NCBI GenBank assembly: GCA_963668605.1
Contig: OY764903.1
Coordinates: 1,488,001-1,552,000, forward strand
Origin: G963668605 sp963668605
GTDB lineage: Bacteria > Acidobacteriota > Terriglobia > Bryobacterales > Bryobacteraceae
Reading direction: 5' to 3'
DNA: 64,000 nt
A program made the translations under genes and the position numbers. The first letter of the stretch is position 1. Every line of letters starts with the position of its first letter. This document shows, in pieces, positions 45,125-53,770 of this stretch. The notes under the pieces were generated by a model. The model did not search any database and was not told where the DNA came from. It saw only the letters and a program-made list of their open reading frames with translations.

Positions 45125-46633
45125 ATGATACGATCGCCATTCAGGCTGACCTTGGCCCTCTGTCTGACAACACTCCTGCACGCTCAGAATCTGAAAGACT
45201 TCGAGAAGCGCGTCACCGAGTTCACACTCGACAACGGGATGCACTTTATCGTCCTCGAACGGCACGACGCGCCGGTCGTTTCCTTTCACGCGCACGTCGA
45301 CGTAGGCGGCGTCAACGACCCTGGCGGACAAACGGGCATGGCCCACATGTTCGAGCACATGATCGGGAAAGGCACGGCGACTGTCGGCACGAAGAATTGG
45401 CCCGAGGAGGAGAAGGCCCTCAAGGCCGTCGAAACCGCCTACGACAGAGTCGAGGAATTGCAGCGCAGAAAGCCGGCCGCCGATCCCGCTGCGCTCGAAC
45501 AGAGTCAAGCCGCTCTGAAAGCCGCCATCGAAAGAGCCAATAGCCTCGTGGAGCCCAACGCCTATGTGCGGGTGATCGAAGAGAACGGCGCGGTCGGCTT
45601 CAACGCGGGCACCGGACCCGATAGCACAGTCTATTTTTATAGCCTGCCAGCCAACCGCACGGAGCTTTGGTATCTGCTGGCATCGGATTGGATCCGGCGT
45701 CCAATCTATCGCGAGTTCTATAAAGAGCGCGACGTCGTGCGTGAGGAGCGCCGCATGCGGGTCGAATCCAGCCCGCAAGGCAAGCTCATGGAAGCGATGA
45801 TGACGACGGCTTTCGCCGCGCTGCCCTACCGCACCCTGATCGGCTGGGCCAGCGACATTGAACGCCTGCGCGCAAAGGACGCCGATGCATTCCATCGCAA
45901 GTATTACGTGCCGGGCAACATCACCATCGCCATTGCGGGCGACATCGATCCCGCCGAAGCGAAGCGCCTCGCCGCGAAGTACTTCGCTTCCATTCCCGCT
46001 GGTCCGTTGCCGGAGGGCATACAGACGGTAGAGCCTAAGCAGGAGGGCGAGAAACGCGCCGCCGTGGAAACCGCCGCGCAGCCGTTTCTGTTGATCGGCT
46101 ACCAGCGGCCCAGCCAGCGCGATAAGGACGACGCCGTCTTCGACGTGCTGGCGGCAATTCTTTCGAGCGGCCGCACGGGCCTGCTCTATAAGGAACTGGT
46201 GCGCGACAAGAAGATCTCGCTCGGCGCCGATGTCGCCGCAAGTTTTCCGGGCAGCAAGTATTCCAGCGAGTTCGTGATGATCAGCGTTCCCGGCGTGGGC
46301 CACACGGTGGAGGAGAACGAGAAGGCGATCTACGAGATCATCGAGCGTCTTCAGAAAGAAAAAGTAGACGAAGAGACGCTAGCGCGCGTCAAAACCAAAG
46401 TGCGCGCCAGTGTGATCCGCCAGCTTGCCAGCAACTCCGGCCTCGCCAGCCAAATGGCTTCGTTCCATGTCAACTATGGAAACTGGCGGGTGCTCTTCAC
46501 CGGCATCGACGACATCGCCAAGGTGACCGCCGACGACGTATTGCGTGTTGCACGAGAGTACCTGAAGCCGGCCACACGCACGGTTGCCTTCACCGTCGCC
46601 CCGAAAACCGAGCCCATGGGAGAGCAGAAATGA
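45125..46633 (+). CDS. Secreted M16-family zinc peptidase, active subunit
   Basis: The protein has 502 residues with a signal peptide (MIRSPFRLTLALCLTTLLHA). The inverted zinc motif HxxEH is H74-MFE77-H78 in QTGMAHMFEHMIGKGTATVG, followed about 70 residues later by a distal Glu region (FYKERDVVREERRMRVES). The two-lobed M16 plan is complete, and the second lobe ends with VAREYLKPATRTVAFTVAP. It should be the catalytic half of a heterodimer with the next gene, which lacks the motif. The next gene starts within its stop (ATGA). Confidence 0.9.
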   Translation: MIRSPFRLTLALCLTTLLHAQNLKDFEKRVTEFTLDNGMHFIVLERHDAPVVSFHAHVDVGGVNDPGGQTGMAHMFEHMIGKGTATVGTKNWPEEEKALKAVETAYDRVEELQRRKPAADPAALEQSQAALKAAIERANSLVEPNAYVRVIEENGAVGFNAGTGPDSTVYFYSLPANRTELWYLLASDWIRRPIYREFYKERDVVREERRMRVESSPQGKLMEAMMTTAFAALPYRTLIGWASDIERLRAKDADAFHRKYYVPGNITIAIAGDIDPAEAKRLAAKYFASIPAGPLPEGIQTVEPKQEGEKRAAVETAAQPFLLIGYQRPSQRDKDDAVFDVLAAILSSGRTGLLYKELVRDKKISLGADVAASFPGSKYSSEFVMISVPGVGHTVEENEKAIYEIIERLQKEKVDEETLARVKTKVRASVIRQLASNSGLASQMASFHVNYGNWRVLFTGIDDIAKVTADDVLRVAREYLKPATRTVAFTVAPKTEPMGEQK

Positions 46634-48720
46634 GACTGCGATTATTGAGTGGAATTGTTTTCGCCGCCGCACTCGGCGCACAGACTCCCGCGCCGGCGCC
46701 CTCTTACAAGAGCCTGGTCTATCCCCCGCTGAAACAGGTGAAGATTCCGGAGATCGTTACCTTCACGTTGCCGAACGGGATGCGGCTGTATCTGCTGGAA
46801 AATCACGAACTGCCGCTGGTTAGCGGCTTTGCCCTGGTTCGCACAGGCAATCTCTTTGAACCGGCGGACAAGGTTGGGCTTGCGCAGATCACCGGCGAAG
46901 TCATGCGCACCGGCGGCACAAAGGCCAAGACCGGCGACGAGATCGACGTGGAGTTGGAAAATCGCGCCGCGTCCGTCGAATGCGGCATCGGCGAGGACAG
47001 CGGCACAGTCAGCTTCAGCGCGTTGAAGGAGAACACGGATCAGGTGCTGGCGATCTTCCGGGACGTGCTTATCGCTCCGGAGTTCCGTCAGGAAAAGCTC
47101 GATCTTGAAAAGACGCAGATGCGTGGCTCTATCGCGCGCCGCAACGACAACGCCGGCAGTATTGTCGGGCGCGAATTCGACGAGATGCTGTACGGCAAGG
47201 ACACGCCCTACGGCCGGCGCATAGAGTACGTGCACCTGGACAACATCAAGCGCGAGGATCTGATCGCGTTCCACAGGCGCTATTACTTCCCGGCTAACGT
47301 GATGCTGGCCGTGGCCGGCGATTTCGACGCAACTGCGATGCGCGCCAAACTCGAACAATTGTTCGGCGGCTGGGATCACAAACAGCCTGCGGTTCCACCG
47401 TTTCCCGAGGTTACGGCCAAAGCTGCTCCGGGCGTCTATCTGGCCGTCAAGCCTGACGTAACGCAGACGTTTTTCCGCGTGGGTCATTTAGGCGGGACGC
47501 TCAAGGACAAGGATTACGCCGCGCTCGAGGTCATGTCCGATATCCTCGGCGGCGGGTTCAGCAGCCGTCTGTTCCAAAAGGTCCGCACCGAACTCGGCCT
47601 CGCGTACAACGTCGGCGCGACCTGGGCCGCGCGTTATGAGAACCCGGGTGTCTTTCAGATCGCGGGCAGCACGAAATCGGCGTCGACCGTCGCTGCGGTT
47701 CAAGCCATCCAGAAAGAAGTGGCGCGCATCCGTACCGGTGAAGTGACCGATCAGGAGTTGCGCACAGCTAAGGATACGATCCTGAACGGTTTTGTCTTCC
47801 GCTTCGACAGCCCCTCCAAGACACTCAACCGGCTGATCACCTACGAGTATCACGGTTACCCGAAAGACTTCTTGTTCCAATACCAGAAGGGCGTCGACTC
47901 GGTCACCAAAGCCGATGTGCTGCGCGTCGCCAAACAGTATCTGAAGCCTGAAGAATTCACGATTCTCGCGGTAGGAAACCCGAAGGATTTCGGCACGCCG
48001 TTGACGACACTCGGCGGCGTGAAGACGATCGACCTGACCATTCCGGAGCCGAAGAAGGAAACAGCCAAGGCCGATGCCGCGAGCCTGGAGCAGGGTCGCA
48101 AACTGCTTCAGAAAATGCAGCAGGCGCTCGGCGGTGCGGACAAACTCGCCGCGGTGAAAGACATGACCATGACGGCCGACGTCACTCTCGATTCCGGCGG
48201 CGGCGCGATGAAGGCGGCGCAAAAGACCGCGTGGCTTGCTCCCAATGTGTTCCGGCAGGAGCAGCAGTTGCCCTTCGGTAAAGTGATCGCGTACTCCGAT
48301 GGACAAAGCGGCTGGTTGCAGACCCCGCAAGGCAATATCCCGATGCCGCCTCCTGTCATTCAACAGGTGCGCGGCGAACTTTTTCGCATCTGGACCGCTC
48401 TCGCACTCAGCGATCGCGATCCCGAGCGGATCGTAAACTTTGCCGGCAATGCGACGATCGAAATCTCTGGCAAGCAGAACGAGAACATCAAGGTGCAGGT
48501 CGACGAGCAGACCGGTCTCCCGCTCAAGCGCAGCTATCAGATGCCGGGCGCTCCCGTAGCAGTCGAAGAAGAGCTCGCGGATTGGCGGGAAGTCGGCGGT
48601 ATCAAACTCCCTCATAAAATCACGATCACGCAGGGTGGGCGCAAGGCCGGTGAATCGATCGTGTCGCAAATCGAAATCAACACTGGATTGAAAGCCGAGG
48701 AGTTGAGTAAAAAGCCATGA
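46630..48720 (+). CDS. M16-family inactive subunit fused to an extra C-terminal module
   Basis: The protein has 696 residues, against about 430-500 for a plain M16 subunit. A signal peptide (MRLRLLSGIVFAAALGAQ) is followed by the M16 fold, in which the HxxEH positions are replaced: DKVGLAQITGEVMRTGG has Q86, G89 and E90 in place of H, E and H. It therefore cannot bind zinc in the usual way. M16 lobe 2 ends with VAKQYLKPEEFTILAVGNP. From about residue 490 a beta-rich module starts with QGRKLLQKMQQALGGADKLAAVKDMTM. The next gene begins with the same kind of module, so the two are related. Start and stop are coupled to neighbours (ATGA). Confidence 0.88.
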   Translation: MRLRLLSGIVFAAALGAQTPAPAPSYKSLVYPPLKQVKIPEIVTFTLPNGMRLYLLENHELPLVSGFALVRTGNLFEPADKVGLAQITGEVMRTGGTKAKTGDEIDVELENRAASVECGIGEDSGTVSFSALKENTDQVLAIFRDVLIAPEFRQEKLDLEKTQMRGSIARRNDNAGSIVGREFDEMLYGKDTPYGRRIEYVHLDNIKREDLIAFHRRYYFPANVMLAVAGDFDATAMRAKLEQLFGGWDHKQPAVPPFPEVTAKAAPGVYLAVKPDVTQTFFRVGHLGGTLKDKDYAALEVMSDILGGGFSSRLFQKVRTELGLAYNVGATWAARYENPGVFQIAGSTKSASTVAAVQAIQKEVARIRTGEVTDQELRTAKDTILNGFVFRFDSPSKTLNRLITYEYHGYPKDFLFQYQKGVDSVTKADVLRVAKQYLKPEEFTILAVGNPKDFGTPLTTLGGVKTIDLTIPEPKKETAKADAASLEQGRKLLQKMQQALGGADKLAAVKDMTMTADVTLDSGGGAMKAAQKTAWLAPNVFRQEQQLPFGKVIAYSDGQSGWLQTPQGNIPMPPPVIQQVRGELFRIWTALALSDRDPERIVNFAGNATIEISGKQNENIKVQVDEQTGLPLKRSYQMPGAPVAVEEELADWREVGGIKLPHKITITQGGRKAGESIVSQIEINTGLKAEELSKKP

Positions 48721-49502
48721 AGTGGGCAGCGCTGCTACTGTTATCCTTATCGCTCGCTCCGGCCCAGACGCCACCGGACCGCGGCAGGAAGGTGATCGAT
48801 GAAGTCGTGTCCGCACTCGGCGGCGAAAACTTTCTGGCGATGAAGGATCGCGTCGAAACCGGGCGCGCCTACTCGTTTTATCGCGACCAGCTTTCCGGCT
48901 TGTCCCGGGCCCGCATTTCCACGCGCTATCTGGTTCCCGAAAAACCAGGCGCCTTCGCTGTCGAAGAGCGACAGGCATTCGGCAAGGACCTGGACAGCGG
49001 CGTTATCTTCGCGCTGGGCAAGGGCTGGAATTTTTCGTTCCGCGGCGCCAGGCCAATCAAGGACGAGATCTACCAGCGTTATCAGGATTCGACGACGCGC
49101 AATATCTTTTACATCTTGCACCAGCGCCTTGATGAACCGGGCATGATCTTCGATTTCAAAGGCACGGATGTGCTCGATAACGCCCCGGTCCAGATCGTCG
49201 ACATCACGGATTCGGAAAACCGAACGGTGACCGTCTATGTTCACGCCACGACGAAGCTGCCGATGCGCCAGGTCTTCTTTCGCCGCGACCCAAAGACACG
49301 CGAGCGCGACGAAGAGGTCACCACTTACTCGAAGTACCGCGATGTCGGAGCTGGAGTGCAGTGGCCCTTCGCGATTCAACGCTCGCGCAACGGCGAAAAA
49401 CTTCTCGAGATGTTCTCGGAGTCCGTCACGATCAACCAATCGCCGGTGGACACGTTGTTCCGCGTCGAAGGCCAGTTTAAACTCCTGCCTCCGGAAAAAT
49501 AG
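48717..49502 (+). CDS. Secreted protein, LolA/LppX-like beta module
   Basis: The protein has 261 residues with signal peptide MKWAALLLLSLSLAPAQ. After PDRGRKVIDEVVSALGGENFLAMKDRVETG it continues as beta strands (RISTRYLVPEKPGAFAVEER, APVQIVDITDSENRTVTVYV, LPMRQVFFRRDPKT). The opening matches the C-terminal module of the preceding M16 subunit (GRK, ALGG, KD spaced alike). Such outer-membrane lipoprotein-sorting-like folds bind lipids or peptides. It is translationally coupled to the M16 gene (ATGA). Its last 127 bp overlap the convergent haem-binding gene. Confidence 0.75.
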   Translation: MKWAALLLLSLSLAPAQTPPDRGRKVIDEVVSALGGENFLAMKDRVETGRAYSFYRDQLSGLSRARISTRYLVPEKPGAFAVEERQAFGKDLDSGVIFALGKGWNFSFRGARPIKDEIYQRYQDSTTRNIFYILHQRLDEPGMIFDFKGTDVLDNAPVQIVDITDSENRTVTVYVHATTKLPMRQVFFRRDPKTRERDEEVTTYSKYRDVGAGVQWPFAIQRSRNGEKLLEMFSESVTINQSPVDTLFRVEGQFKLLPPEK

Positions 49503-49939
49503 GCAGTGGGAAACGCGCACAGCACGGAGACATCGTCCTTTGTGAGCTTCGCTTTCGGATGCAGCAGCCGGTATTGCCACGGCGGCATCGAACCGCTTTG
49601 CGCTTCCTGACAGATCTCGCCGATTCGATTTTCAGCGGAGTCGTCGCTGAGCCGGCCCCACTCGGAAAAGTTGAGATGCTTGCGGCCCTTTGCGACGTCA
49701 CGCGCGATCAGCCAGGAGCCCGGCGCAATCCCGCTGTACCACGGCCACACGGTCTCATTGGAATGGCAGTCGTTGCAGGCGCGGCGTAGAATCGCCGCGA
49801 GCTTCGGCGCCGGCTTGGCAGTGCGTTCGAATGAGATGGCCGCAGCTACAGGCGGATTCGTCCGCTGCGGTTGAACAAACTGCATAGCGACGCCGCTGCA
49901 CAGCAGCGCCGCTGCGGTTCGGAGAATTGGTTTGCGCAT
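49376..49939 (-). CDS. Haem-binding-domain (CxxCH) periplasmic protein, extended C-terminus
   Basis: The protein has 187 residues from ATG 49939 (49957 is possible). A signal segment (MRKPILRTAAALLCSGVAMQ) is followed by the PF14376-like haem-binding domain: ILRRACNDCHSNETVWPWYSGIAPGSWLIARDV, GRKHLNFSEWGRLS and SGSMPPWQYRLLHPKAKLTKDDVSVLC. CNDCH is the haem motif. Family members stop soon after the LC-x-W position, while here about 45 more residues without family likeness follow and run into the next gene on the other strand. This may be loss of the original stop. It probably carries electrons or acts near cytochromes. Confidence 0.72.
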   Translation of the reverse strand: MRKPILRTAAALLCSGVAMQFVQPQRTNPPVAAAISFERTAKPAPKLAAILRRACNDCHSNETVWPWYSGIAPGSWLIARDVAKGRKHLNFSEWGRLSDDSAENRIGEICQEAQSGSMPPWQYRLLHPKAKLTKDDVSVLCAFPTAYFSGGRSLNWPSTRNNVSTGDWLIVTDSENISRSFSPLRER

Positions 49940-50007
49940 ACCCGTATTGCCGACCATGATAACCACAACACCTTGTTTCCCGTTAGTCACTGCGATACGA
50001 TCCTGAG

Positions 50008-51117
50008 GTGAACATCAATCGCAGGAACTTTCTTGCCGGCGCTGCCGCAACTGCGGGCGCGGGCTTCGCTCAATCGACGGAACTGGTCCGAACTGGACTG
50101 ATCGGGATCGGAAATCGGGGCTCGTTCCATCTGAAAGCCGTACTGTTACAGCCCGGCGTCAAGGTGACGGCGGTTTGCGACAACAAGCCCGACCGCCTCG
50201 ACCGGGCGGCGACGGCGGCGGTACGCGACAATCCGGCGTCCTACTCCGATTGGCGCCGAGTCATCGAAAACAAAGACGTGGACGCCGTGTACATCGCGAC
50301 TCCGCCGCACCTCCATTCCGAGATGGCCGTGGCCGCGCTGCGGGCAGGCAAGCACGTGTACTGCGAGAAACCGATTGGCGTGACGACCGCGCAAGTCCAG
50401 GCTGTAATTGACGTAGTGCGCACGAGCAAGTGCGTATTCACCGCAGGCCAGCAATTGCGTTCGGCGAAGGGATTGGCGGAAGCGGTCGGGAAGATCCGCG
50501 CTGGCGTAATCGGCGACATTTTGATGGTGAAGGCGCAGCGCCACGCTACCGTCGACCTGCCCTACGACGGATCGTCGGGCGACTGGTATTACGACGTCGC
50601 GAAATCCGGCGGCTACCTCATCGAGCAATCCGTTCATAACCTGGACCTGTGCAATTGGGCGATCGGCAGCCGCCCGTTGCGCGCCTGCGGATTCGGCGCG
50701 ATCGCGCTGCACAAGAACGAGCCAGTTGGCCGGACGATTTACGACTGCGGCAGCCTGACCTACGACTATCCAAACGGGGTCAAGATGTCCTTCACCCAGA
50801 ACGTGTTCCACCCGCGTGGCATGCCGGGCGGCGGCCAGTATGTATACGTCTATGGCTCAAAGGGCGCGATCGATCTGTTTTCGCCGGCAACGTTATTCCC
50901 GCTAGGCGCGGAGGGCAAGCCCGCACCATTTGTGGAAAAACAGACCGAGGATCAGTACGCGCACATGGCGGCTTTCTTTGCCTGCATCCGCGGCGCCGGC
51001 CAGAATCCCGCCCCGATCGATATTGGCGCTACGGCAGCGTTGACCGCGATTCTCGGCCATCAAGCGATGAGCAAGGAGAAGGTGATCAACTGGAAGGATC
51101 TCGGCGTCAGCCTGTAA
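50008..51117 (+). CDS. Exported Gfo/Idh/MocA-family oxidoreductase
   Basis: The protein has 369 residues and starts at GTG 50008 (CCTGAGGTG, with GAGG just before). MNINRRNFLAGAAATAGAGFAQ is a Tat signal. Motifs are TGLIGIGNRGSFHLKAV, YIATPPHLHSEMAVAALRAGKHVYCEKPIGV and GGYLIEQSVHNLDLCNWAIG. This is a shorter form than the tandem pair, lacking their insert. Fifteen bases separate it from the DUF1080 gene on the same strand, another Gfo/Idh-DUF1080 pairing. Confidence 0.9.
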   Translation: MNINRRNFLAGAAATAGAGFAQSTELVRTGLIGIGNRGSFHLKAVLLQPGVKVTAVCDNKPDRLDRAATAAVRDNPASYSDWRRVIENKDVDAVYIATPPHLHSEMAVAALRAGKHVYCEKPIGVTTAQVQAVIDVVRTSKCVFTAGQQLRSAKGLAEAVGKIRAGVIGDILMVKAQRHATVDLPYDGSSGDWYYDVAKSGGYLIEQSVHNLDLCNWAIGSRPLRACGFGAIALHKNEPVGRTIYDCGSLTYDYPNGVKMSFTQNVFHPRGMPGGGQYVYVYGSKGAIDLFSPATLFPLGAEGKPAPFVEKQTEDQYAHMAAFFACIRGAGQNPAPIDIGATAALTAILGHQAMSKEKVINWKDLGVSL

Positions 51118-51132
51118 ATGGCGGGAGCGACT

Positions 51133-51822
51133 ATGAAGATGAGAGTACTGCTGGCCGCCATGGTGTTAGCTGCTGTCTCGATCCCGGCGCCGGGCCAATC
51201 TGCCCCTGTGTTTGTGGATCTGTTCAACGGGAAGGACCTGAGCGGCTGGGTTCCAGTCAATACAGAAAAAAGCACGTGGTCCATGAAGGATGGCGTGCTC
51301 GTGTGCTCGGGCCATCCGATTGGAGTGATGCGCAGCGAGAAGCAATACGAGAACTTCATCCTTCAAGTCGAATGGAAGCACATCGAACCTGGCGGAAATT
51401 CGGGCATGTTTGTGTGGAGCAATGCACAGCCCGGCGAGAAGAACCGGCTGCCCGACGGAGTCGAAGTGCAGATGCTCGAACTCGACTGGGTCAAGCTGCA
51501 TACAAAAGACGGCGTTGCACCGCCGCTCGCGTACGTCCACGGCGAGTTGTTCGGAGTGGGCGGCGTGACGACCGTGCCCGACAATCCGCGCGGTACGCGC
51601 AGCATGTCGATCGAGAACCGCTGCAAGGGCCGCGGGGAGTGGAACAGCTACACACTGGTGGCCGTCGACGGCACACTCAAACTCTCCGTAAACGGGAAGT
51701 TCGTCAACGGGATCAGCCGCTCCACCCAGAAGAAAGGTTACCTGTGCCTGGAATCGGAAGGAGCGGAGATCCATTTCCGCAATCTCCGCATCATGGAACT
51801 GCCTGCGGGCGTTAGCCCGTAG
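51133..51822 (+). CDS. Secreted DUF1080 (3-keto-disaccharide hydrolase-like) protein
   Basis: The protein has 229 residues. I prefer ATG 51133, with GCGGGAGCG in front, to ATG 51118. The signal is MKMRVLLAAMVLAAVSIPAPGQ. DUF1080 motifs are FVDLFNGKDLSGWVPVN, FILQVEWKHIEPGGNSGMFVW, GVEVQMLELDW, and a last EIHFRNLRIMEL. The family hydrolyses 3-keto-glycosides in characterised members. Together with the Gfo/Idh gene at 50008 it forms a two-gene operon. Confidence 0.88.
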   Translation: MKMRVLLAAMVLAAVSIPAPGQSAPVFVDLFNGKDLSGWVPVNTEKSTWSMKDGVLVCSGHPIGVMRSEKQYENFILQVEWKHIEPGGNSGMFVWSNAQPGEKNRLPDGVEVQMLELDWVKLHTKDGVAPPLAYVHGELFGVGGVTTVPDNPRGTRSMSIENRCKGRGEWNSYTLVAVDGTLKLSVNGKFVNGISRSTQKKGYLCLESEGAEIHFRNLRIMELPAGVSP

Positions 51823-51844
51823 CGATGCCTAAGCGAACAGCGCG

Positions 51845-52330
51845 CTACATTTTGTAACGGCCGAGGTCGTCGTCGTTCAGGCCTTCTAGCCACTTCTTCA
51901 GATCGTCGTTGTTGACCTTGTCCGCGGCGCTGCTGGCGGCCTTCGAAGATTTCAATACGCTCTCTTCGACGTAGATCGGGCAGTCGAGGCGCAGCGCCAG
52001 GGCAAGCGCGTCGCTCGGCCGCGAATCGATGCTGATCGACCGGCCGTCCTTTTCGAGCCAGATCAGCGCGTAGAACGTATCATCCTTCAACTCGTTCACG
52101 ACGATCTTACGCACGCCGGTTTCGAGGCCCATCAACAGGATCTTAATCAGATCGTGCGTCATCGGCCGCGGCGTCGAAACCTTTTCGATTTCGAGCGCGA
52201 TCGCATTCGCTTCGTAGATTCCAACCCAGATCGGGAGGACCATGTTGCCTTCGACATCCTTCAGGATTACGATCGGCATATTCGTCACCGGGTCCATCAT
52301 CAGACCGCGGATCTTCATCTCGATTTCCAT
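51845..52330 (-). CDS. Bifunctional nuclease (BFN/DUF151) family protein
   Basis: The protein has 161 residues, cytoplasmic. The DUF151 core covers about 1-130: MEIEMKIRGLMMDPVTNMPIVILKD, LPIWVGIYEANAIALEIEKV, RPMTHDLIKILLMGL and DSRPSDALALALRLDCPIYVEESVL. Plant members are reported as DNase/RNase; bacterial ones are mostly uncharacterised. The tail ends with DDLKKWLEGLNDDDLGRYKM. It lies 26 bp downstream of miaB on the same strand, a pairing I recall from other Acidobacteria. Confidence 0.9.
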   Translation of the reverse strand: MEIEMKIRGLMMDPVTNMPIVILKDVEGNMVLPIWVGIYEANAIALEIEKVSTPRPMTHDLIKILLMGLETGVRKIVVNELKDDTFYALIWLEKDGRSISIDSRPSDALALALRLDCPIYVEESVLKSSKAASSAADKVNNDDLKKWLEGLNDDDLGRYKM

Positions 52331-52356
52331 TTTGTCCCCCTCATTCTCCCACGCCG

Positions 52357-53676
52357 CTAGACTCGCTCCCCGACCAGAGAGTTCGGGCCCGCGCGGGTCA
52401 CCCGAACGTCGAGATAACTACCGGTCAGCGTGTCCCCATTCGGCGCCGCGTGCATCGCGTCGGTAAAGTTCAGCGTACGATGTTGCGACGTACGGCCGAT
52501 CCACTGGCCCGTGGCCTGATTGTACCCTTCCACCATCACTTCCAGCACCGAGCCCGTCAACAGCGCGTTGCGCCGGATCTGTATGCCACGCTGGCGCTCC
52601 TGTACCGCGATCAGGCGACGGCTCTTCTCGTCTTCGGAGACGTGATCCTCTAGCGCGAGCGCCGCCGTGTTGGGCCGCTTCGAGTACTTGAACGAAAACA
52701 TGGATTCATACTCGACGGCATCGATCAGCGAGAGCGTCTCTTGAAACTCCGCTTCAGTCTCGCCGGGGAAGCCCACAATGATATCGGTCGTGATCGCGAT
52801 ATCGCGCTTTGCGTTCTTCAGCCACTCGATACGCCGCAAATACTCGTCACGCGTGTAGAGCCGTTGCATTCTGCCTAACACGGCCGTCGAACCGGATTGC
52901 ACAGGCAAATGCACGTGGTCGCACAGATTCGGATACTCGTCGATCGCGTCTACGATAGCCTTGGTAAAATCCCGCGGATGCGACGTCGTAAAGCGAACGC
53001 GGCGCAACCCGGGAATCTCGGCCACCTTGCGCAACAGCATCGCGAAGTCGATGCCCGAAAGCGGATCGCGATAGCTGTTCACATTCTGCCCGAGCAGTTG
53101 GATTTCGCTGTAGCCACCCTCGGCCAGTTGCCGGGCTTCGGCGAGCACGCTCTCCAGCGTGCGGCTGCGCTCCGGACCGCGCGTGAACGGCACAACGCAA
53201 TACGCGCAGGCTTTGTCGCAACCCTCGATAATCGTCAGATACGCACGATGCGGATTGTCGCGCCGCGTGAACTGCGTTTCGAAGGTCTCATCGGTCTCCA
53301 GGCTCAGCCCCGTGACGCGGCGGCTTCCGCTCTCCAATTGCACCAACATCTCCGCCAATTTCGGGTAGCTAGCCGAGCCCGCCACCAGGCTGACGTGCGG
53401 CGCGCGCTCAAAGATCTTTTCGCCTTCCTGCTGTGCGACGCAACCCAGCACGCCGAAGACTTTGCCCTTGCCCGCCGCGCGCTGGAACTGCTGCAAACGG
53501 TGAAATACCTTCTGCTCCGCCTTGTCCCGGATGCTGCACGTGTTATACAAGACCAGGTCAGCCGCCTCGGGAGTCTCCACTTGGCTATAACCTTCGGTGA
53601 CGAGCGTGCCGATTACTTTCTCAGAGTCATGCGCGTTCATCTGGCAGCCGAATGTCTCGATGTAGAAGGTCTTCAT
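52357..53676 (-). CDS. miaB: tRNA methylthiotransferase MiaB
   Basis: The protein has 439 residues. It shows the N-terminal UPF0004 cysteines (IETFGCQMNAHDSE, YNTCSIRDKAEQ, VLGCVAQQEG), which bind the second iron-sulfur cluster, and the radical-SAM motif CxxxCxxC as CDKACAYCVVPFTRGPERSR. LLGQNVNSYRDP and HVHLPVQSGSTAVLGRM are standard MiaB stretches. A TRAM domain closes it (QIRRNALLTGSVLEVMVEG). MiaB adds the methylthio group to i6A37 of tRNAs that read UNN codons. Reading starts at ATG 53676. Confidence 0.95.
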   Translation of the reverse strand: MKTFYIETFGCQMNAHDSEKVIGTLVTEGYSQVETPEAADLVLYNTCSIRDKAEQKVFHRLQQFQRAAGKGKVFGVLGCVAQQEGEKIFERAPHVSLVAGSASYPKLAEMLVQLESGSRRVTGLSLETDETFETQFTRRDNPHRAYLTIIEGCDKACAYCVVPFTRGPERSRTLESVLAEARQLAEGGYSEIQLLGQNVNSYRDPLSGIDFAMLLRKVAEIPGLRRVRFTTSHPRDFTKAIVDAIDEYPNLCDHVHLPVQSGSTAVLGRMQRLYTRDEYLRRIEWLKNAKRDIAITTDIIVGFPGETEAEFQETLSLIDAVEYESMFSFKYSKRPNTAALALEDHVSEDEKSRRLIAVQERQRGIQIRRNALLTGSVLEVMVEGYNQATGQWIGRTSQHRTLNFTDAMHAAPNGDTLTGSYLDVRVTRAGPNSLVGERV

Positions 53677-53770
53677 GGGGCGGCTTTCTTTCCATTATAG
53701 AACGGTGGAGATTGCTAATTGAGGTGTTTGCCATATTGCCGGGCTTGCGGAAAGGTCTTAGGGTGAGAGT

